DNA from: Arthrobacter sp. ISL-28
GTDB lineage: Bacteria; Actinomycetota; Actinomycetes; Actinomycetales; Micrococcaceae
Assembly (NCBI RefSeq): GCF_018613875.1
Contig: NZ_JAGGPJ010000005.1
Span: 62,001-126,000, forward strand
Length of the DNA stretch: 64,000 bases
Direction of reading: 5' to 3'
Position 1 is the stretch's first letter. Every line of letters begins with the position of its first letter. A program made the translations under genes and the position numbers. Of the stretch, positions 10,053 through 18,300 are shown piece after piece. The notes beneath the pieces were generated by a model. It was not told where the DNA came from. It worked only from the letters and a program-made list of their open reading frames with translations, and made no database searches.

Positions 10053-11035
10053 TGTCCGCTGATCTTTCGTGCCAGTTCATCCGGACTCATCTGCTGTGCA
10101 GGTTCTCCTTGATCGGTTTCGCCCAATGGAATGATCCGCACGAGCCTGGCGAGGTGCCTTATGGCTGCCGCATCGCCGGTGCCGAGACCGTGACGGGTTA
10201 CGTTCTGGGCACCTGCGGCGGTGCCCAGAACCACGGCCTCGTGTATGGTGCCGCCTTCGGCCAATACGGCGGCCACTCCCGCGGTGAGTGAATCGCCGGC
10301 TCCGCTGGTGTCCACGCTCTGAAGTTCCGGCATATGGATTTCGCTGACCGTGCCCTCATCGAGCAGCAGTGAGGGCAGGTGGGCGCGGGTGACAATCACC
10401 GAGGCCGCGCCTTCCTCCGCCAGCGCATGCATCGCTTCGATGATCCGACCGGGGTCTGTGGCGGCGGCGCGGCCGCTTTTCACGATCTCGTCGTCGGCGA
10501 TCTTGATTACTGCCGGTCCGCCCGCCAGGACGGCGGTCAGCCTCTCCCCGGCGAGGTCGGCGATCACCGTGCACCCGGCCGCGCCCAGGTCGGCAGCCAG
10601 CCTGCGGTACACGTCGGCCGGCACGGCGTCTTCCCGGCCGGCGCCACTGAGGACGACTGTGCCGGCATCCATCCCGGCCTGAATCGTCAACCCGTAGAGT
10701 TCGTCCAGTTCATGCCGTGAGAGCCGGTCACCCGCCGATTCCGCCACAATACGTCGTTCGCCGCCGCGTCGGTCATGCAGGTATGCGCCGCTGCTGCCCT
10801 GCCCGGACACGGACAGCACGTTGACGCCTTCATCGGAGATCAGGTGCCGTACCACGCGCCCGGTTTCTCCGGAGAACGCGGCGCACATCGTGACTGATGC
10901 ACCGAGCGCGGTCAGCATGCGGGATTGCCACACTCCCTGGCCGCCGGCATGGATATGGATGTCGGCAGTACCTTCGATATCCTCTACCGTCACTGTCAGC
11001 ACGGGGGAGGGAGCGAAAACCACTACAGAGCCCAT
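10049..11035 (-). CDS. PfkB-family carbohydrate/nucleoside kinase
   Basis: Ribokinase-like kinase of 328 residues resembling 1-phosphofructokinases. The C-terminal signature is SVDTSGAGDSLTAGVAA, with the anion-hole GAGD and catalytic Asp. The early HIHAGGQGVWQSRMLTALGA matches the sugar-binding GG region. The start ATG 11035 has GGGGGAGG upstream. It forms an overlapping pair with surE. Whether the substrate is a sugar phosphate, a nucleoside or another small molecule cannot be decided from sequence. Confidence 0.85.
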   Translation of the reverse strand: MGSVVVFAPSPVLTVTVEDIEGTADIHIHAGGQGVWQSRMLTALGASVTMCAAFSGETGRVVRHLISDEGVNVLSVSGQGSSGAYLHDRRGGERRIVAESAGDRLSRHELDELYGLTIQAGMDAGTVVLSGAGREDAVPADVYRRLAADLGAAGCTVIADLAGERLTAVLAGGPAVIKIADDEIVKSGRAAATDPGRIIEAMHALAEEGAASVIVTRAHLPSLLLDEGTVSEIHMPELQSVDTSGAGDSLTAGVAAVLAEGGTIHEAVVLGTAAGAQNVTRHGLGTGDAAAIRHLARLVRIIPLGETDQGEPAQQMSPDELARKISGQ

Positions 11036-11135
11036 GAGCGACCTCCCCCGGCAGGACCGGCAGGCTTTAGATCAGGGAATCCGGTCATGGCTGCCTCTCC
11101 TCGCCCCACACACCTGGCTGCTCTTGCCGCTTCAT

Positions 11136-11903
11136 TTATCGTAGCGCCGGGGGATGAATACGCCAGTCCGGCGGGATCGAAGAAACACGTGCACGGACTC
11201 GTCGCCCTATCCGTTCAGCCCCAGCCAGCCGATCGCCTCCCGGGCAATGCCGACAGGCGGTGTGCGGCCCTCTAAACTCCCGGTAGTAGACGTCGTAACC
11301 GTCCTTTTCCAAGGCCGGAACCAGTCGCCGGCTGGTGCGGTCGATCGGCAGGACCCGATCCCCGTCGCCGTGGGAAACGAAAATCGCCGGCTTGCCAACG
11401 CGGGGCGCCGGTGGAAGGAATCCCGGAGAGAAGGCGATGATTTTGGAGAAGCGGTCCCCGTTGGCCAGGCCCAGGCCCAAGGCATATGAGGCTCCATCGG
11501 AAAAGCCGCCGACAGCTATATGGTGAGGATCCACGGAAACCAGCCCGAATATCCGGGCCAGCGCACGGTTGATCACATCCACGTCCGGCCCGTAGCCGCT
11601 TCGGACGCCGTCCCATGTTGAGCCGCGGGAGGACGGGGCGGCCAAAAGGAACTGGTAGGTGTCTGCGAGCGGGAGCAGCAAGGATAATCCACCCGCGGCT
11701 TCGCCGCCGGCACCATGGAGCAGCAGGATGAGCGGCGCCCGCTGTCCAGGCTGGAGGCCATGGGGAACATAGAGCAAGGTATCCTGTGCCGGCTCCAGGC
11801 CCAAGGCCATCTGGCCGGGAACGGGAATCTGGTCACATGGTGTATCGCCGGGCCGGGCACTCAGAGCTGACCTGTCACGTGATGGTCCCCGTGGACGGTC
11901 CAT
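11136..11903 (-). CDS. Alpha/beta hydrolase (phospholipase/carboxylesterase-like) with a frameshifted C-terminus
   Basis: Serine esterase of the phospholipase/carboxylesterase or PHB-depolymerase-like type. Visible are LILLLHGAGGEAAGG (oxyanion loop), VGGFSDGASYALGLGLAN (nucleophile Ser), VSHGDGDRVLPID (Asp) and FRGPHTA (His). ATG 11903 has GGAGGAAAC upstream. After the catalytic His the frame changes: the expected ending IAREAIGWLGLNG is in another reverse frame, stopping at 11207, while the annotated frame runs on with non-family residues to 11136. A one-base indel near 11268 explains this. All catalytic residues lie before it, so activity may survive. A sequencing error is possible. Confidence 0.75.
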   Translation of the reverse strand: MDRPRGPSRDRSALSARPGDTPCDQIPVPGQMALGLEPAQDTLLYVPHGLQPGQRAPLILLLHGAGGEAAGGLSLLLPLADTYQFLLAAPSSRGSTWDGVRSGYGPDVDVINRALARIFGLVSVDPHHIAVGGFSDGASYALGLGLANGDRFSKIIAFSPGFLPPAPRVGKPAIFVSHGDGDRVLPIDRTSRRLVPALEKDGYDVYYREFRGPHTACRHCPGGDRLAGAERIGRRVRARVSSIPPDWRIHPPALR

Positions 11904-12504
11904 GTTTCCTCCAGGGCAACTTGAAAAGCAGAACAGCCGGGAGAGCTTTCCTGACCCGTGAAGCGTTTTCCACATTGTCCGCCGCCGCCCTGCTTCTGCC
12001 GTTCCTCCCGTGGATGTTGCCAAAGTGACGGACTGGATGGGGCTGCCCGGGCGGGAGGCGGTTATCGCCGTCGCCGTGGGCTTTATGCAGTAGATCCCGG
12101 ACCACCGACTCGGTTTCTGGTCCTGGGTTGACGACGGAGAGCCATCCCAGGCTGCCGCAAACAGGATGCGGGATCACGACGTCCGCGTTGCTGGGGTCAA
12201 CGGCGTAGCTGGCGCGTTTCAGTTGCCGTGGCTCCTGCCCGGTCCGCTTGACGAATTCGTCCACTCCTGCGGCGAAGTTAACGCGGAAAGCCCCTGGCCG
12301 GTCGAGACGCGAGTCTTGGTCATCCGGATAATCCTTGGTCGCGATGGTTGCAAACGGCCGTGACTTCGGCACCACCCCGTCTGGTGCGCAGTAGAAGAAC
12401 GAGTCGCCCCAGCTGATCTCCGGTGACCCGTCGCCGGGTTGCGGCTTGAGGGTCAGCCCGCCTCCGAGGCCTTCGATGTACGCGATGATTTCATCGATGC
12501 TCAT
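11875..12504 (-). CDS. DUF6194-like protein with an atypical C-terminus
   Basis: Starts MSIDEIIAYIEGLGGG and continues SWGDSFFYCAPDG and FATIATKDYPDDQDSRLDR, which I recognise as the DUF6194 type (uncharacterised, about 150 residues). ATG 12504 has AAAGGAACC upstream. The first ~150 residues look like normal coding sequence. The last ~55, from HGDGDNRLPPG onward, do not, and overlap the start of the next gene by 29 bp, so the 3' end may have suffered a small indel. Function unknown. Confidence 0.65.
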   Translation of the reverse strand: MSIDEIIAYIEGLGGGLTLKPQPGDGSPEISWGDSFFYCAPDGVVPKSRPFATIATKDYPDDQDSRLDRPGAFRVNFAAGVDEFVKRTGQEPRQLKRASYAVDPSNADVVIPHPVCGSLGWLSVVNPGPETESVVRDLLHKAHGDGDNRLPPGQPHPVRHFGNIHGRNGRSRAAADNVENASRVRKALPAVLLFKLPWRKHGPSTGTIT

Positions 12505-12662
12505 ACCGGGTTCCTTTCCGCAGACTGAGCGAGGCTGGCGATGTGTTGGACAGTCTTTACCGCCCCGGGTTGGCGGTCAAATGTGCGACGGGCGGGCAAC
12601 GATATGGGGACGGATTTCGGGCGGGAGTATCCGCCTGCTGCTAACCCATCAATAATGAGGAA

Positions 12663-13163
12663 ATGGCGCTCCCTTCCAGGTATCGCGTTCGAAGTCACAG
12701 CCGGCGAATTCGAGTCATCGGTGTTGTCGGCGCCATCTTGGCAGTCGCTGCTGCATCCGGTTGCGGTTTTTCCCCGAGGAACGGGGAACCGCCTTGTTTT
12801 CCGCCGCCCTATTCAGTGAAGCCGCCGAGTGCGAAAGCCAGCGAAAAGGTGACGGTCACGGCGCCGGACGCTGACTGTAATCCCCGATACGGTCAGAACG
12901 CCCGAATCCACGTGACGGTCACCGATGCGACCGGCGTGAAGGTCATTGACACAACCGCCCCGATGAACGACGCCGGCGGGTTCGGCTACACGTTTGATGT
13001 CCCGGTTCAAACGGCAGCGGGAAAAGCGGCTGTCACTGCCATGCCGTACAACATCGACTGGTGCGACGACACCGGCAGGAACAATCGCGTCGATGGCGCA
13101 GCTGTATTATTGCAACAGGCATCATGTGCAATGCCGATAAAGCCACTTAATATCACCCGTTAG
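12663..13163 (+). CDS. Putative lipoprotein of unknown function
   Basis: 166 residues with a basic N-terminus (SRYRVRSHSRRIR), a hydrophobic stretch (VIGVVGAILAVAAASGC) and a lipobox-like ASGC, so probably exported and lipid-anchored. The mature part has four more cysteines and a beta-rich pattern such as RIHVTVTDATGVKV and FGYTFDVPVQTAAGKAAV. No family was recognised. It is divergent from the DUF6194-like gene across ~160 bp. Confidence 0.6.
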   Translation: MALPSRYRVRSHSRRIRVIGVVGAILAVAAASGCGFSPRNGEPPCFPPPYSVKPPSAKASEKVTVTAPDADCNPRYGQNARIHVTVTDATGVKVIDTTAPMNDAGGFGYTFDVPVQTAAGKAAVTAMPYNIDWCDDTGRNNRVDGAAVLLQQASCAMPIKPLNITR

Positions 13164-13217
13164 GGTGGGCGGCGTGGAAGGGTTCTGGCACGGCCGCTAA
13201 CGATGGCGCGACGAGAT

Positions 13218-13734
13218 CTACGACGACAGGCTCTTCGTGTACCAAGTGAACTGCCGGCCGTCACTCTCTTCGCTCTGGCGGAAAGGAACGTAGCCGGTGC
13301 GTTGGGCGACGGCAATCGATGCGGTGTTCCCCGGTTCGATTCTGAGGACCGCCTGGACTGCCCCTGCCGCCGCGGCGTGGGCATCTGCGAGGAGGACGGC
13401 GCGTGGCGATGCCCCGGCCGCGCCACGCAGGTTGGAGGCCGTAGGAGATGTTCACCGTGCCCGGCTGTAGGTATGGCTGATCAAACTGCACCTCGATCGT
13501 GCCCACGAGTTCACCCAAGCCGGCCCGCACCCCAAAGGCATGCACAGGCCCGCCGGCTTCCCACTGATCCATGCAGCGCCTTATGTATTCCTCGACCGAC
13601 TGCCGGGTGCTAATGCCCCCGCTGAACCATCGGACAAGTTCGGCGTCTTCCCCGGCCAGATGGCGATCGACGTCCTCCAAGCAAAGCGGGGACAAGCGGA
13701 TAACACCGTCGGTTAGCTCCAAACTGTTTCCCAC
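13218..13734 (-). pseudogene. Frameshifted GNAT acetyltransferase
   Basis: RimJ/RimL-like N-acetyltransferase broken by a frameshift. The first frame gives MGNSLELTDGVIRLSPL through NISYGLQPAWRGRGIAT, including the acetyl-CoA pyrophosphate loop (W-R-G-R-G-I-A-T), then turns into Arg/Pro-rich nonsense. A second reverse frame resumes exactly there (AVLLADAHAAAAGAVQAVL, then RIEPGNTASIAVAQRTGYV) and stops at 13218. A net change of one base near 13403 joins them. Either the gene is dead or the base is a sequencing error; no other defect is visible. Confidence 0.8.
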
Positions 13735-13803
13735 ACCTCATCACCCACCATGCAAAGCATCCTAGCCAGGCGACCCTACCCTTGGCAGTCGCACCGCATG
13801 CAG

Positions 13804-14085
13804 CTAGCCATCCCGGACTCGGTTGAGCTCATCCAATTCAGCCGCGTCCAGAAACGTTCCAAGCGGGACGTTCACGGCATCGGCCACGGAATCGAGGAGG
13901 GTGAAACACCGGCGGGCAAGGATGATCGCCAGCTCGGCTGCGGCGTCTGGTCCCTTGCGTCGGGACAAGTCGGTAATCAGGTTGTGCATCCGATCGGTGA
14001 GGGTGTCCCCGCCTTCGGCTTCTTCCGAGGCGATGCGCAGCAGGGCGACGGCGGCGAGGCCAGCGTGATCGTAAACGTGTCCCAT
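13804..14085 (-). CDS. Small hypothetical protein
   Basis: 93 residues, helical and acidic (MGHVYDHAGLAAVALLRIA, later HNLITDLSRRKGPDAAAEL). No family was recognised and there is no signal peptide. It sits between two broken genes, so it may itself be a remnant, but the frame is clean and has actinobacterial codon use. Confidence 0.4.
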   Translation of the reverse strand: MGHVYDHAGLAAVALLRIASEEAEGGDTLTDRMHNLITDLSRRKGPDAAAELAIILARRCFTLLDSVADAVNVPLGTFLDAAELDELNRVRDG

Positions 14086-14248
14086 AGAGACACTCTAGAG
14101 CCGTCCGTCGTGATTCTGTAACGTTTTCCTTTAAGTCGGATATTCTGCCGGCTGGGGAATCACAGCGGGACCGTCCCGGAACCGAGGAAAACCAGACGAA
14201 GCGGAGGCCCGGCGGCTGCGCCATAGTGCCCAGCACGGTCTGACACTT

Positions 14249-15116
14249 CTACAGATTGACGCTTGCCAGATACGCGGCGGCTTTGTCCGGGTCCATGAAC
14301 CATTCCTGGTAGTCCGGCGGATTGTTGAAGCCGTTCACGAACCTTTTGGCGATTTCCTGTGACTCGTTCGCTGCGGCAAGAATTTGCAGGACGTGTGGCG
14401 GGGGCGGTGCCAGGAGGGCGTTGGTCCAGTGTGCGACGTGCTGGGCGTAGTTCCAGTAGGTTTCGAAGGTTGCCTGCATGAAGCCAGGGTCGAAGGCCCC
14501 GTCGCCGTGTTCCGTGATGCTCTTCAGGTAGGAGGCTGCGCATTTGCTGGCGTTGTTGGATCCCTGGCCGGTGATCGGGTCGTTGAGGACGACGACGTCG
14601 GCCAGGCCCAGTACGTGCTTGCCGCTGGGCAGCGTGGCGATGGGATGGCGGACGGTCGGCGGGAACCGTCCCTGGAGGAAGCCGTTCGGGTCGGTAAGCT
14701 CGACGTCGAAGGCGCGGTCGGCTTCCCCCCGCGTCCTGAAAGATGAGTTCGCCGCCCCGCTGGACGAAGGCGTCCATGAACCGTGGGAACTTCACTCGCT
14801 GGTCAATGGACTTGGCGGGGTTGTCCAGCCGGGAGGCCCAGCCAATGGCCTTCTCCCCCGGAATCTCAGCGTGCGGAACGGTGAAGGAGATCCCGTCAAC
14901 CGTGGGAGCGTCGGGCCAGAAATCGAGATCGAGGCTGCGTTCGTGTTCCAGCGCGTCGTGGAAAATGCACTGGCTGGAAGAGACCTTGCCCTCCCGGATT
15001 TCCTCGGGGGTTCGGTTGGAAACCATGGTGACGGCGAACCCGGCCTCCAGCAGGCCGATTCCGAGCTGCAGGCCCGACTGCCCTGCTCCAATGATGGTGA
15101 TGTGGCGTTGCGTCAT
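14249..15116 (-). pseudogene. Styrene-monooxygenase-like FAD oxygenase, internally deleted
   Basis: The N-terminal part is a StyA-type flavoprotein: Rossmann motif ITIIGAGQSGLQLGIGLLEA, then VSNRTPEEIREGKVSSSQC and FPRFMDAFVQRGGELIFQD. Near 14730 this frame ends. A different reverse frame supplies the C-terminal domain (VELTDPNGFLQGRF, VLGLADVVVLNDPITGQGSN, WNYAQHVAHWTNALLAPPPP, RFVNGFNNPPDYQEWFMDP) and stops at 14249. The two halves add up to roughly 290 residues against about 415 in the family, so some 120-150 codons are missing between them, with loss of frame. The junction lies at a run of six C. Not functional. Confidence 0.85.
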
Positions 15117-15233
15117 ATCTTTTGCCCTTCTACTGCCGGTGTGCGTCGCGCACCTTTCCCAAACGCAGTCTTGATCGTGACCTTTGAAGTGTAGGAAATC
15201 GCGTCCCGGCCTGGGCACACCGTGACGCCGCCC

Positions 15234-16250
15234 TCAGACAAGTAGCGGCTCATGTGAGAGGTTTCCGGCCGGGAAGTGAGGCAGGACGTACTCGCTCAAT
15301 TCGGCCATGACCTCGGAGACTGGCCGGCGGCTATGTTTGAAGTTGATCATCAATTGATCAATGCCGATGTCCTGCCATGCACTGAGGAATTGCATTAGTG
15401 GCTCCCGCCCAAGGGACAGGCCTTGGTGGATGGTGCGGGGGGCGGCTTTCGGGTTCTCGGTGAGGTCGATGTACGTGGCCTGGTTAAAGGGTTTGTATCC
15501 CGGTTCCCCGCGCTGTGCCGTGAGCCGGCGCCAGCGCTTGATGTTCAATTCCTGCTGCTGTAGCGGCAAGGTGTAGAAGAGCCATCCGTCTGCGTTTGCT
15601 GCGATCCAATCGATCTCCTGTTGGCCCCGCCCGGTCATGAATACCGGCAGCCGGGAGTGGGTCGGTTTGGGGAGCAGGTCGGTTCCGCTCATGGTGCCAA
15701 GGGCGGATGCGATGGTGGGGAAGTGGCTCTCTGTTGCCTGACGCAGATAGGACAGCGCCTCGCGGAACCGTTCGCCTCGGCCATCGTAGTCCGCCCCGTA
15801 GGCCGGATATTCCACAGCACGGTCTCCTGTTGCGACACCGAGCAGGAGGCGACCGCCGGAGAGTTGGTCGATGCTGGCGGCGGCCTTGGCTGTCTCCAGA
15901 GGGTGGTGTAGCGGCAACACCACACTTGCGGTGCCTAATCCGATGGTCTTGGTGCTCGCGGCGAGGTATCCCAGGTAGGCCCAGGTGTCGAATACCTGAG
16001 CGGCATCACCGAAGTGGGGGTCCAGCAGGGGGACGTCGCGCACCCACACGGTCGCGAAACCGGCATTCTCGGCTTGCTGGATCAGGCCCACATGGTTCTG
16101 CATGGCGGGGATGGGCCCGTCGAAGCCTTCCAGCGGCGTGATGACACCAAGGGTCATGCCCTGTGGATGGAATGACCGTTTGAGGCCGGGGTGTTCGGGG
16201 AATGGGCCCGGTGCTGCCCCGGTGATGTCGGGGGCTTGTGATTCATTCAT
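15234..16250 (-). CDS. LLM-class flavin-dependent oxidoreductase
   Basis: Luciferase-like monooxygenase fold protein of 338 residues using FMN or F420. Family features are MTLGVITPLEGFDGPIPAM at the start of the barrel, WVRDVPLLDPHFGDAAQVFD, GTASVVLPLHHPLETAKAAA and LSGGRLLLGVATGDRAVEYP. It ends near a GIDQLMINFKHSRRP segment. ATG 16250. Its position next to a StyA-like pseudogene suggests an aromatic or xenobiotic neighbourhood, but the substrate is unknown. Confidence 0.88.
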   Translation of the reverse strand: MNESQAPDITGAAPGPFPEHPGLKRSFHPQGMTLGVITPLEGFDGPIPAMQNHVGLIQQAENAGFATVWVRDVPLLDPHFGDAAQVFDTWAYLGYLAASTKTIGLGTASVVLPLHHPLETAKAAASIDQLSGGRLLLGVATGDRAVEYPAYGADYDGRGERFREALSYLRQATESHFPTIASALGTMSGTDLLPKPTHSRLPVFMTGRGQQEIDWIAANADGWLFYTLPLQQQELNIKRWRRLTAQRGEPGYKPFNQATYIDLTENPKAAPRTIHQGLSLGREPLMQFLSAWQDIGIDQLMINFKHSRRPVSEVMAELSEYVLPHFPAGNLSHEPLLV

Positions 16251-16380
16251 AGTTGGTTGCCTTTTGTTGGACTGCTAATGAGGGCGTGGGCGAGAGTTCG
16301 CGAAGGGGACCACGGGAAGTGATGCGTTCAGATCCGAAGGCTTGATGTCGAACATGCGGTGTGATTATTCCTGCTCCTGG

Positions 16381-17403
16381 TCAGCCCATCGTCTGCTTCT
16401 CGGCGCCTGATTGCTGTCGCCGCGACGCACGGGTACTGGTGATAAGCAAGAGGACGGATTTCGTTGCGATCGCCAGCACGAGGGCCGTAACGGCGGCGAG
16501 CACTGCAACTGTGATGGCCTGCCAGGCAAACGGTTGGAGCAGGTGCAACCAGGTTATGGCGAGTGCGGCGACACTGGCCGCGGGGAAGGTGAATGACCAG
16601 AAGCCGAGAGAGAACGGCAGTGCGCGGTAGCGCGGCAAGAGCATTATCTGGATTAGCACCATGAACGCCGTCATCGCCGACAAGCCCTCGAACAGATGAT
16701 TTGGCTGGCCGCCTGAGATCCTAAGCCATGCCGCTGATGCGACGGCCGGGGGAGCGATCATGATCGCCAGTGTCGGGATGAGGGGTGCGGGCATGGCGGG
16801 GCGGAGCGCGAGCCGGAGGAAGAAGAACACGGAGATCACCAGCCAAAAGAAGATGCCGATCGCGAAGCTCCCAACGGCGAGCCAGCCGATTCCCGTTTCA
16901 GCTGCGGTGAGGGCACCGACTAAGCCGGCTGCGCTGATGGGCAGGAAGTAGCCGCCATGTACGGATTCCAGTGGCATCTCTCCGCGCATCCAGTAGCTGA
17001 GGATCCATGCGGCGAACGCGGCTGCTGCAGCTATAGAGATCAACGTCAGCATGGTACCGGCAAGCGGGACCGTGCGGTGCAGGCCTGCTCCGAGCAGCAT
17101 CGCGGCGATGGGAAGCAATGCTGCAAGCGGACCCTGAGCGAAGTGCATGAGCTGATGAGAGAGAGAATGATCAGTTCGCGTACCGCGATGCACGTGTACC
17201 GCGAGAGTCCAGACCCAAGAGATCGCAGCTGTCAGCCACAACGCCTGTCCTAGTCCGGACTGGAGGCCGAGCGCGGTTGTCCCCGCGGTCCAGACTTGGG
17301 CGAGGCCGGCAAGTCCCAGGGGGATGGCGAGTGTGTTCAACGGGATACGCGTTTGGACACGCGTCGTGGAGGCTGCATGTGCCAAGGGCAGTTGAGTGGA
17401 CAA
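16381..17403 (-). CDS. TehA/SLAC1-type anion channel or C4-dicarboxylate transporter family membrane protein
   Basis: 340 residues, almost entirely hydrophobic helices (about ten), with the TDT family pattern: IPLGLAGLAQVWTAGT near the start, HQLMHFAQGPLAALLPIAAM, then FPAASVAALAITWLHL late. Relatives include TehA (tellurite) and SLAC1 anion channels and sulfite exporters. The start is TTG at 17403 with AAAAGG upstream. It is divergent from the TetR gene across 95 bp, so it is probably that regulator's target. Confidence 0.82.
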   Translation of the reverse strand: MSTQLPLAHAASTTRVQTRIPLNTLAIPLGLAGLAQVWTAGTTALGLQSGLGQALWLTAAISWVWTLAVHVHRGTRTDHSLSHQLMHFAQGPLAALLPIAAMLLGAGLHRTVPLAGTMLTLISIAAAAAFAAWILSYWMRGEMPLESVHGGYFLPISAAGLVGALTAAETGIGWLAVGSFAIGIFFWLVISVFFFLRLALRPAMPAPLIPTLAIMIAPPAVASAAWLRISGGQPNHLFEGLSAMTAFMVLIQIMLLPRYRALPFSLGFWSFTFPAASVAALAITWLHLLQPFAWQAITVAVLAAVTALVLAIATKSVLLLITSTRASRRQQSGAEKQTMG

Positions 17404-17498
17404 AGGAATGCCTTTTCTGAGAGGGGGCAGGAGGACTCCGACGTTTGCAAGAGGTTTTTGACCTTGAAGTACAATATCATGCGGGTTACTCTTTTTCT

Positions 17499-18068
17499 AT
17501 GGGTAGACCGATGCAGTTCCAGGCCGATGAGGCTGTCGAGAGGGCGATGGACCTGTTCTGGCGCCAGGGTTATGCCGGGACGACGCCGCAGGAGTTAGCC
17601 AGTGAGCTGGGGATCGGCAAAGGCAGCCTCTACAACACGTTTGATAGCAAACACGAGCTGTTCATGCGTGCCCTTCGGCGCTACAGCGAAACACGACTCG
17701 AGTACCTCACGGAGCTGTTCGCAGCCCCTGGGCCGACCCGGCCGCGGCTCAAAGAGGCGATGACTGTCCTTGCCGGCGTGGGCGAGCACCGGCGGGGGTG
17801 TGTCATGGTCAATGCTGCCGCGGAGCTCGGCGCCGCCGACAACGACGTGAACAGCATCGCGGACGATCTTTTCACGCGGATCGAAGAAGTGTTTCGGCAA
17901 GCAATCGCACAGGGACAAGAGTCCGGAGAGTTCAGTAGGGATCAGGTTCCGGACACTGCGGCCAGCCAACTGCTTGCCTCCGTGGTCGGGCTCAGCGTGC
18001 TCGTCAAGGCAGGTGGGGCATCGGAAAGGTTCCGCGCCGTCATCGACGGCATCGTCGATGCCATGTGA
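17499..18068 (+). CDS. TetR-family transcriptional regulator
   Basis: 189 residues. The N-terminal helix-turn-helix is clear: AVERAMDLFWRQGYAGTTPQ, ELASELGIGKGSLYNTFDSK. The C-terminal ligand domain resembles the TetR_C (AcrR/NemR-like) type with a GCVMVNAAAELG segment. ATG 17499 (MGRPMQFQ) starts right before the DNA-binding domain; a longer reading from 17445 is unlikely. It is divergent from the TehA-like gene. The intergenic DNA is AT-richer, with TACAAT at 17470 as a possible -10, but I see no clear operator palindrome. Confidence 0.88.
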   Translation: MGRPMQFQADEAVERAMDLFWRQGYAGTTPQELASELGIGKGSLYNTFDSKHELFMRALRRYSETRLEYLTELFAAPGPTRPRLKEAMTVLAGVGEHRRGCVMVNAAAELGAADNDVNSIADDLFTRIEEVFRQAIAQGQESGEFSRDQVPDTAASQLLASVVGLSVLVKAGGASERFRAVIDGIVDAM

Positions 18069-18110
18069 GGCCGACGAGCATCCACCATCAGATCCGGCAG
18101 TCGCGGCGGA

Positions 18111-18300
18111 TCATGCCGATCCTGGGAAGAGTTCGATACCGGCCGCAGTGGCGACTTCCCGGTAGGCGCTTGCCAAGTCGGCGAGGCTTGCGTGTTTGTT
18201 CAAGCCGCTCGGGTTCGGGACCACCCAGACGGGAGCGCCGCCGAAGGGATCCGGCTGGCGCCCGACCCTCGCCTGCGGCCGGGCAAAGGCAGTCACCGAG
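18111..18300 (-). pseudogene. mug: C-terminal fragment of mismatch-specific uracil-DNA glycosylase (Mug)
   Basis: The reverse strand encodes ARVGRQPDPFGGAPVWVVPN followed by PSGLNKHASLADLASAYREV and a stop at 18111. This is the C-terminal third of Mug/TDG-type glycosylases, including the N-P-S-G-L-N motif that contacts the mismatched strand. Upstream of about 18300 the similarity stops and debris of an acyl-CoA ligase on the other strand begins, so the first two thirds of the gene are gone. Non-functional. Confidence 0.75.
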
